Part shown: piece by piece, positions 1 through 8,684 of the stretch | How positions within the stretch are numbered: the first letter of the stretch is position 1 | Layout: each line of letters starts with the position of its first letter | From: Azolla pinnata | Lineage: Eukaryota > Streptophyta > Polypodiopsida > Salviniales > Salviniaceae | Assembly (NCBI GenBank): GCA_037176905.1 | Contig: JBBBWG010032586.1 | Location: 1 to 41,882, forward strand | DNA length: 41,882 nt | Direction of reading: 5' to 3' | The notes under the pieces: generated by a model | Seen by the model: only the letters and a program-made list of their open reading frames with translations | Database searches by the model: none | What the model was told of the DNA's origin: nothing | Translations under genes and position numbers: made by a program

Positions 1-1070
1 CATAAGTCATTATATGGCTTGAAACAGTCCCCTCGTATGTGGCATCATAAGCTACATACATTTCTTATGTCTATCGATTTCCGTTGTCTTCAAGCGGAAC
101 CTAATCTTTACATTCGTAAAGAAGGAAGCTATTATGTTATAATTGGAGTGTACATGGATGATTTACCCATCGCCTTGAATTCTATTATCTCGATGCGAAA
201 GGTTATTGGCCAATTAAAGGAGATGTTTCCAGTCAAAGATCTTGGACCGCTCGATATTGCCTTGGTATCAAGGTAACACGAAATCGGACGGACGGTACGC
301 TTACAATGACACAACACAAATTGGTAGAAGAAATTCTTCATAAGTTCGAGATGTCGGAGTGTAAGCCTATCGCAACACCAATGACCGTGCCCTGCAAGCT
401 ATCAGCCAATGAGAGTCCAACATCAGTGGAAGAAGAGCAACTCATGAGCTCCCTTCCTTATCGGCAAATCCTCGGAAGCATCAGGTATCTTGTCAGTTGT
501 ACTCGTCCAGATTTGTCTTACTCAGCTGGATTTCTCTCTAGATTTATGCAAAATCCAGGACTAGCTCATTGGAAGGCACTTAAGCGTGTCCTTCGCTACT
601 TACAATATACAAAAGATATTGACACCTCCCGTTCAACTTCAGCAATGGTATTTACATTCGCCGGTGGAGCTATTGCTTGGAGGACTAAGCGCCAAGCATC
701 GGTGGCTCTATCAAGCACTGAAGCCGAATATATTGCAGCAGCATTAACCGCGAAAGAAGGACTATGGATAAAGACCATTATAGAAGAACTTGATATTCTA
801 AAGCTTAGTGAAGTGAAAGTGTTTTGTGATAATCAATCATGTATTAAGCTAGCAATTAATCCAAAGATCACAGATCAAAACAAACATATAAGAGCACGAC
901 ATCATTTTATCAAAGAACTAGTGGAAGCAAAAGAGATGTCTATTCAATATACATCTACAACAACAATGTGGGCTGATTTTTTTACAAAGCTAGTACCACA
1001 ACAAAAGCATTGGAATTGTTGTAACAAAATTGGTCTAAGTCTACTCAAAGCAAATAGAGAAAAGAAATAG
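1..1070 (+). pseudogene. Ty1/copia retrotransposon, 3' part of pol (reverse transcriptase + RNase H), defective
   Basis: The window opens inside a copia-type reverse transcriptase. The first frame (to about 276) carries the LYGLKQSPRMW motif and the catalytic box as VYMDDL, followed by the conserved VKDLGPL. A one-base frameshift near 257 moves the homology to the frame of 306-1070, which reads CLGIKVTRN and TMTQHK. That frame continues through the RNase H region, with AWRTKRQASVALSSTEAEY and later KHIRARHHF. Between RYLQYTKDI (about 610) and RSTSAMVF (about 640) the usual segment with the DADWAG-like carboxylate is missing, an inferred deletion of 20-30 codons. With a frameshift and a lost RNase H catalytic segment, this copy cannot make a working polyprotein. 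Copia pol normally reads integrase-RT-RNase H, so the 5' part of the element lies left of the window. Confidence 0.92.
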
Positions 1071-1079
1071 AATATTTAT

Positions 1080-1330
1080 TTTATGGGGGGGTGTTAGCAT
1101 ATAAAATAAATAATGATATTAGTTTAACAAATAATAAATAAGTAAAATGACTATTAGAGTTAGTAATAATAATTCAAGGAATAACCCTGCAATAATAAAA
1201 CGGTTTGTAACCAACTATCATAAGACATGACTATATGTAACTCCTCATATTGATTCAAAATAAGACAGAAGAATCTAAGTGTGTGTGTGTATTCCTTAAA
1301 TTTGTATTCTTCTATCTCTGTGTTCAAAGT
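1080..1330 (+). mobile_element. Polypurine tract and 3' LTR (partial, end uncertain) of the copia relic
   Basis: Just after the pol stop, a G-run (1085-1091) is followed directly by TGTTAG at 1092. This is the usual junction of polypurine tract and 3' LTR start in plant copia elements. The next 230 bases are AT-rich, with AATAAA-like motifs and a GT microsatellite at 1281-1291. I cannot place the CA end of the LTR with certainty; 1325-1361 offers several candidates. No 5' LTR is present in the window for comparison. Confidence 0.5.
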
Positions 1331-1440
1331 TGATTTCTTATACGGTGTAGCTTTGTCCATTGTTCTGTCTCTGTCCCAGCTCTATGTACTCTTCTATCTC
1401 TGTCCGTGACAGTTTGTTCACCTTCCCCATTTCCTAATCC

Positions 1441-1866
1441 TCATCACGTCAGATTCTACGGAAAGATTCGATCAGCTTATGAAAGCCACCCGTCAACCTC
1501 AAGTGGAGAATAACGACGTTCGAGAGTTGCTAAGGAAGCTTCAAGGTGGAATGCCAATGGAACTCGAGGAAGAAAAAAACCAACGCTCCTCAAGCAATCA
1601 ACAAATCTTCCCCTTAGAACATCTACTCCATCATCAACCCTTTCTTCGACTCCTCTTTACCCCGCTACAAGCTTGGAGCCCAAGGTCAGTCTGCCTGACA
1701 AATTCAATGGCACAAGGGCGCATTTCCGAGGGGTTCATAAATCAGATCAAGCTTATTATTAAGTTAAAGCCTAAACGATATTCAGATGACTTTCGTTGAG
1801 TTGATTTCATTGGGACCCTTCTCTCAAGAGTTGCGCAAGCCTGGGCCCTCAAATGCCTTCAATAAG
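1441..1866 (+). pseudogene. Decayed Ty3/gypsy-type gag fragment
   Basis: Two frames together give a recognisable retrotransposon gag core. One frame (1686-1733) reads LPDKFNGTRAHFRG, and the next frame (about 1732-1797) reads GFINQIKLIIKLKPKRY. After an in-frame TGA at 1798 the second frame continues as VDFIGTLLSRVAQAW. This matches the LPxKFxGxR...F..Q......P..Y......V.....LL...A..W pattern of gypsy-type gag. An upstream ORF starting at 1479 (charged and Gln-rich) probably represents the N-terminal gag. At least one frameshift and one stop break it. It is a different superfamily from the copia fragment immediately upstream, so this is a mosaic of dead elements. Confidence 0.6.
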
Positions 1867-1869
1867 TAA

Positions 1870-4440
1870 AACAGCCTCGAATGCCTGGTTTGAAAGCCAC
1901 ATGTTGTCATGTGGCTGACATCAATATGACAAGAGAGAACGTGAGCTACCTTGACTATTGGCATTGTCTTAGACACCACAAACCTTACCCTTTCTTGCTA
2001 TGATAACTAAATCACAAATATAGTTTCACCACCAACATCTCACCATTTATTCCAGACCAAATGTACCACCTTTAATAGATAGATTACCTCAGTTTTCTTT
2101 TTGAGTAACTTCTTTTTTTCATCCCTCAAGCTTGTATCTTTTGCTTGTCTTTCATTTTTTTTGTATTTTAGACGATTGAGTTACACATCTCATTGCTATA
2201 TCATTTTGGTCTAAGAAGACATTAATATATCTTTCTTTCTTTCTTTCTTGCTCATGGCCCAATTTTGCTCTCTCTCTCTCTCTCCCCATGAATGCCTCCA
2301 CCTGCATATGATCGCTTCGCACCCAACTGTTCATATTCCACATAGCTTGGGATCCACACGGCAGAGAGTGGATGAGGTGCACACATCAGTCGCCAACACC
2401 GGAGTAACTGTTGGCCCAGCCGGATTGTCGTCGCCAGTGTCGCCAAGTAGCGATACTAGCTGCTGCACGGCACTGAATTGGCGGCCGGGGGACATTGTTA
2501 CCTTGGTAGTTAGCTTATAACTAAGTAAAATTGTCTCAAAGTATAAATACCAAGGGTTATTAAGTGATAAAGTAGTAAATAGTAGCCAAATGTATAACTG
2601 TCTTGGATACAAAGGCACCCACTTCCGACTTGTATAAATATGTGTGATCCATGCACAATAATGACATTATATTATCACTCGTTATAATACATATGCATTT
2701 GTTCTTTTATCTTGTGAGTTAATCATCCCCCCACTCACTACATGACCACAAGTTAAACTCCTCCACTTGTCGAGTTTAGCTGACATTGGTGCGATTCATG
2801 CTTACGGAGATGCCAATCGCTTAAAGATGCGACTTAGGGTCACTAGAATGTGGAGATCACCAAAGTGGTCTATGCTGGCACCGAGACACCATCAGACATA
2901 ACCTTTGTTGCCCTCCGATACCAAGCCGTTTTTCCTAATGCCTCGAACATTGGATTACATATCACACATGTTTTCCTTGGCGTCGCACCTTACGCGTAAG
3001 ACATGGGGCCGAATTCGACGACAGAAAAAGGCAGCTGCTAAGAGAGAAGCGAGAGACGATTATGGCCAAAACGATTAGAATACATGCACGCGAGAGAAAT
3101 CATATTGTCTTGCCAATAACATGTGGGCGCGAACAATCGAGCGATTCGATGCTCGATAACAGATGATGATCAGAGCGAGGCCTCAGAGGATCTACCCCAT
3201 CAGAGCCCCCTTCTACCTAATCAGATCGTCTTGTGATAACTTGGAACGGTTAATTGCGAGTTTGTTATAAAAGCCGAAACACCTAAACATATTTCTGCCA
3301 TACGGATCGAGGGCCGTTGTCAGTCAACTCCAGAGTATCATTCCTTCTTTAGTCGGCCTTTAGTAGACGTTAATATATCCTCCTTTCTTCTTTCCAATAC
3401 GATTAGATTCGGCCTCTCTTTCCCTTTCATCTTTTAAATCTTCCTTTCTTTAATATTAAGTTAAACTCCAGCAGCTTACATGTATATGTTATTTAGTATA
3501 CAAGCATAACAGAGTGCATGAGTGCTCGGCTTCAAGAAGGCCCATTCTCGCTTCATGCAGTTGCGTCGTGACCTTTGGGTGGAATTTTAGCCTTCTCGGT
3601 GTGTAAAATCCACAGCATTTGGTGATGCGAGTCATTGTCTTTAAGTGTTATGCGGCCTGCGTTGCAATGTGTTTTCCGTCGGAACAGGCGACTAGGAGAT
3701 GAGATCTTCGATTCCCTAAGGTTTTTTAAAGGACCGCATAATTGTTAGCTACAGACATCTTATAAGAAGCTGTAGAATCCCTTCGAAACATCTATAAATA
3801 AGAAGGCACATGACCGATAGAAGAGGGGTGGGATCTTACAGATACAATGGAAATGCTATTGTTCTGGAGTAGAAGCAGCAGCACCCTCTTTGATGGTGGA
3901 CCGAATGCACATGTCGAGCGAGTTTTTCTTATCGAAAACGAAAGGAGAGAGAGAGAGTGAGAGGCCAAAATCCGTTAGCTCGATAGCTCCAAAGTGTGAT
4001 GAATGGCTCAAATCTTCCGATGAGCCTTTTGGAGATCCGGTCCCGCCCCAAGACTAGATCAAGCGACCGGCGAGAAGCTCGGATCGCACCGAGGTAACAT
4101 CCCAGGTCCAGATTCGAGCGAGCGCCACCGAACAAGCCCACGGCCACCTGCCAAGGAATAAAACCAATCCGACGTCGCGATCGATCATTCGAGCATTCGC
4201 ACGAAAAAAACATTCGATGTTCCAACTAACAGGCGGACGTTAAGACGGCGAAGCAGCGAGCGAATGAACGAGAGAATCAGGCAGTGTGTCGAGAACCCTC
4301 GATTCCGCGGTCGCAAAATGCACAATATTACATTGGCAATGTAAGTAGGCTCATCTTCTTTTACTTGATCGGAGGAAGTCTCCCCGATGTATGTATAAGT
4401 CTCCTTGGAGACGTCTCTATGTAATAATCCTTCCTAACTA
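1870..4440. other. Gene-poor region, probably old repeat DNA
   Basis: I find no convincing gene here. TATA-like sequences occur at about 2633 (TATAAATA), 3267 (TATAAAAG) and 3793 (TATAAATA), as would be expected from degraded LTRs, but I cannot pair any repeats into LTRs. A (TTTC)n tract lies at 2231-2250 and a (TC)n tract at 2270-2283. A motif with TTAATATATC followed by TTTC runs is present near 2224 and 3370, and again near 13222. ORFs of 60-98 codons in this stretch show no recognisable domain or coding character. Confidence 0.5.
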
Positions 4441-4601
4441 ATGGGAAAGCAGCTTCATTTTGGAAGAAAAAAAAAATGCATAATATTACACTGGCTCCTC
4501 TGGCTCTCCTTCCTTCCTTCTCTTTGTCCTTCCTTCACAAAATTGCTATTGCACCAGCTCTGTTCTCTTCCTTCCTTCCTTCCTTGCTTCCTTCCTTCCT
4601 T

Positions 4602-4830
4602 CAGAAAACAGAGCAATTTTGCCTCTGCTTCTACCATCTTTGTCTCTGCTTCCTTCCTCAAAAACAGAGAAAAAACTTTGCTCTGTTTTTTTTCCCTCTT
4701 CCCAGAAACAGCAGCAATTTTGCCTCTGCTTCTACCATCTCTGTCTCAGCTTCCTTCCTCAAAAAACAGAGAAAAACTTTGCTCTGTTTTTCTTTTCCCT
4801 CTTCCCAGAAACAGAGCAGAAAATGCTCTC
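4602..4830. repeat. Tandem duplication, unit about 102 bp, 2.2 copies, upstream of SOSEKI
   Basis: Unit 1 (4602-4702) and unit 2 (4703-4805) share nearly all bases. Both begin with CAGAAACAG-like sequence, contain TTTTGCCTCTGCTTCTACC and end in CCCTCTTCCCAG. A third partial copy starts at 4806. It is flanked on the left by (CTTC)n tracts (4506-4602). The duplication lies about 150-350 bases upstream of the predicted SOSEKI TATA box, so it could be promoter-proximal or simply slippage in a pyrimidine-rich tract. Confidence 0.85.
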
Positions 4831-4868
4831 CTGTTTTCTTCCTTTTCACACTACTAACTACTACTGGT

Positions 4869-4892
4869 TGTAGTAGTAGTACTACTACTACA
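4869..4892. repeat. 24-bp perfect palindrome
   Basis: The run TG-(TAG)3-T followed by A-(CTA)3-CA equals its own reverse complement over 24 bases with no spacer. It is built of TAG/CTA triplets, so head-to-head triplet expansion could have made it. It sits about 70 bases upstream of the candidate SOSEKI TATA box. Confidence 0.9.
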
Positions 4893-4957
4893 TAACACAC
4901 TTTTTTGCTTCTTCAAAAACTTTTTCTTTTTCTTCTGTTCACACCCACCCACACAAT

Positions 4958-5148
4958 CTTATATACTCTTTGCTCCTCTCCAATCACTCTTCCTCTCCTC
5001 TTCTCCATTTCTCCTCCATTCTTCTTCTTCTCCATTCTTCTCCTCCATTCTTCTTCTTCTACATTCTTCATCTTCCTCTTCTTCTTCTTCTTCTTCTTCT
5101 TCTTCCTCCTCCTTTCTCCTTCATGAGCACATCACGAGCATCATCAGC
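4958..5148 (+). promoter_or_regulatory. Candidate core promoter and CT-rich 5' UTR of SOSEKI
   Basis: A TATATA box lies at 4960-4965. It is followed by about 150 bases that are almost purely pyrimidine on this strand, with (TTC)n at 5079-5104, resembling the Y-patch and CT-rich leaders of plant genes. An upstream ATG at 5122 opens a frame of 9 codons that stops at 5149-5151, overlapping the chosen start codon, so it is a possible uORF. The transcription start is inferred, not seen. Confidence 0.5.
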
Positions 5149-5364
5149 ATGAGCAGCACGCCCCTGAACATGAGCAGTGCCAGCTGCAGCAGCAGCAGCA
5201 GCAGCTGCAGCCCCGTCCATCGCAAGGTCCATGTTGTCTACTATCTCAGCCGATCCGGCCAGCTCGAGCACCCTCACCTCCTCGAGGTCTCCATCCCCCT
5301 CAACGAGGGATTGTACTTGAGAGGTAAGTAGCATAGCTGGGGATTGACTGACTGACTGACTGAC

Positions 5365-5399
<35 letters not shown>

Positions 5400-5624
5400 C
5401 TGATTGATTGATTGATTGATTTACTGATTTACTGATTGATTGATTGACTGATTGATTTACTGATTTACTGATTGATTGATTGATGCATCTGGGCCCTGAT
5501 TCTCTCCTCGCTCAGATGTCAAGAAACGGCTGGGCATCATCCGAGGGAACAAGCTTGCATCCGCATTCGCCTGGTCCTGCAAAAGGTGGGTGGGTTGCTT
5601 TGCTTTGCTGTGCGTTGCTTTGCT

Positions 5625-5655
<31 letters not shown>

Positions 5656-6036
5656 GTGTTAGCAAAGCCACAGCGGATCGATTCTTATTTCAACCAGTTT
5701 AGGGCGCGAGTCCTCGGACCCAACCTCCTCCTGGATCAGAGATCGTTCCGTCTAGCCAATCTGATGGAGCTTGCTAGATTCGATACGATGGCTCATCGAT
5801 CTGACGATTGTATGCTTAGATAGATCATACAATGTACTGTGTTGCAAAACTGTAACCCGGATTTCGAAACATCGGCCCCGGGCTGAGAGTTCGCAGGAAC
5901 TACAAGAACGTGACGGTGTGGCAAGACCTGTGCGACGACGATCTCATCTTCCCGGCCAACGGCTGCGAGTACGTCCTCAAGGGCTCCGAGATCTTGAGCG
6001 ATCAAGCGGCGATGGCGGCCATCTCTCGGGCGGCAG

Positions 6037-6068
<32 letters not shown>

Positions 6069-6187
6069 AACAGCGGTGAGGAATCAAGATAAACAACACC
6101 ATTTCTGAGGATTCTTACACATATCAAGAAACCCTTAGTAGGAGAAAGCAGCCATGATTTCCCTATTAAGTACATGGAGAAATTCAA

Positions 6188-6221
<34 letters not shown>

Positions 6222-8627
6222 GTCGTCGTTGTCGCAGATGGGATGCGGGGCTCGAAGCAGCTCGAGCAGCGGTTGGCGATCAACAAGCATCCCAGCAGTG
6301 AGCCACCGAGCGCGGCGGCGGTGGCGGCGATCAATGTGTCCGAGTGTGGAAGCGACGCCGCCACGCAGACGGAGCACGAGCTCATTCATGCCGCCATGGC
6401 CGAAGACCTCCACTCCTCCCCGCCCTCCATCGCCTCGCTCTCCAATGCCCCATCCCCTTACCACCATCACCACCACCATCACCATCATCACAACAACAAC
6501 AACAACAACAGCAGCAGCAGCAGCAGCAACAACAACAACAGCAACAATCACTATTGTAGTAACAACATCGGCTGCATCAGTAGCCGGAGCACCGGCGGCA
6601 GCAGCTACAGCCACTTGTATGTTAGCGCCGCTGCTGCCCATCCCCCGGCGGCGGCGGCGGCGGCTGCATCACCGCTGGTGGAGCTGGACCCCGATCGATC
6701 GCCGCCCGTTCCGCCGCATTACGCGGGAGCTGGAGGCGCGATCGACACGGGCGAGAGGATGTCGCCGACGAATCGTGTCGATGCGGGCCATCCGACGATT
6801 CGCGGCGGCGGCGGCGGCGGCATCGAAACCGCCGCCGCTTCCGAGACGGCCCCGTTCCCGTCGCCGCCGGCGAGCCGCAAGATGAGCGCCGACAGCTCCA
6901 TGAGCTCCCCGACCCTCATGAAGATGGAGGCGATGCCGTCGTCGGGGCACTGTATAAGCACCATGAAAGCACTGACCTCGGCTGAGCTCATGAGCAGTAG
7001 TAGTGCTGCAGCTGGCAAGGGTAGTAGTGGTGGCAGCAGCAGCAGCAAGAGCAAGCACTCAGGAGCACTGAGCTTGTTGCAGCTCATGTCGTGCGGGAGC
7101 TTAGACATCAAGGATCAGGTGCTGCCCATGGCGGCGCTCTACCAGTTGCGGAGCAACAACAACAACAACATCATCAACAGCAGCAGCAACAACAGCAGCT
7201 TATACAACAGCTACAGCAATGGCAATGGCGCAGCGAGCCACCATAGCCCGGGGCTGATGTGCAGCGGCGACGATCTCGGGTATGGGAGCTCCTCCTCCGA
7301 GGGGAAGCTATGGAGTCGCGGATCAGCTCTTCTGCAAGCATCTGGAGGAGGATCGGGATCGGGATCGGGATCGGGGCTGGATTATGGCGGTGGGGCGGTG
7401 AATTCATCGCCCAGCGGCCAACAAGCGGGCGGACATTACAGAGGGGCGCCCAATTCGTTCCGCTTCGACAGCATCAGCGACGCGCAGCCGCCGGCCACTG
7501 TCACCCGTTCCTCCGCCGCTTCCGAAAGGTAGGGGGGGAGTTCTTAGGGCTTAGATCTCTCAGTATTTCACCTCCTGATTTCGCTCACGGCTCCATGATC
7601 CCGATCGATCCCGGAGATCATCGATCCAGTTTACCGCGACACTCCCTGATGAGATCGTCGCGAGGGTTTACGGCTTAGGGTTTAGTGGTTTAGGGTATTA
7701 TAGGGAAGGCGCAAGCGCATAGAGCTGCGAACGATTGCTTCCCTCTGTATGCAAATTGATCCGACGTGTGCTTGTGCGTGTGGTGCGCGATGGGCGTTCA
7801 GGAGCGCGAATGGGAGCCAAGAACTCGGCGGCGCGGATTTCGTCGACAACAACGCTGCAGAATCAGACATGGAGCCATCGAATTCAACATCGCTTGCCAC
7901 GCAGCAGCAGCAGCAACAACAGCAGCAGCGATCTCAACAATCACAACAGAGAAGCGGCCGCAATGGAAAGGCGATGAGCGCAGAGATAAGTAGCTATTCG
8001 CGCTCGAATTATGCTTCCAAGGCAGCTTCGGAGCTCGTGTACAAGAGCGTGGGGACCGAGCCCCTCAACCCTAACCCTAACCCTAACCCTAACCCTAACC
8101 CTAACCCTAACCCTGGCCGGCCCACTCTCGTGAAGAAAGCTATGAGCGGCGAGATCCACAGCTTGTCCAAGTTCGGCGCAGGCGCCGCCGGATCGGGCTC
8201 TCCCATGTTCCTCAAGCAGATTCTGATGAAGGAGCAGGGAGCGAGATCGGAGCACCATCACTCGAGCACCGCGCAGATGACGATGGCGATGCACAACCAC
8301 CATCACCATAGCAGCAGCGCGGCGGCGGTGAGCAGCATCGACAGCGATCTGCGTGGATCGAGCAGCAGCCACCATCAGTATCATCACCACCAGCAGCATC
8401 ACCAGAAGAGGGCGTCTTCCATGCCTTCCAAGGCCTTCTCCGAGGGCGAGGTTAGCTGTATGGTGGTGCAAACAAACGGTCTGCAGCAATCGAAATCGCC
8501 GAATAACAACAACAACAACTGTAACAACAACAACAACTGTAACAACAACAACTGTAACAGCAGCAATGGCTACGATCGGAGCATGGCACAGCTGTGGGAA
8601 GAGCTCCTGGGCTCAGCTCCCCCCAAA

Positions 8628-8684
<57 letters not shown>

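Noticed and set aside
4441-5126. Overlapping plus-strand ORFs rich in Phe, Leu and Ser upstream of SOSEKI
   Set aside because: They translate pyrimidine tracts and the 102-bp tandem repeat; no domain, and they lie in the promoter and leader.
6135-6641. Minus-strand ORF of Val/Asp runs opposite SOSEKI exon 4
   Set aside because: It is the antisense of triplet repeats in a well-supported coding exon.
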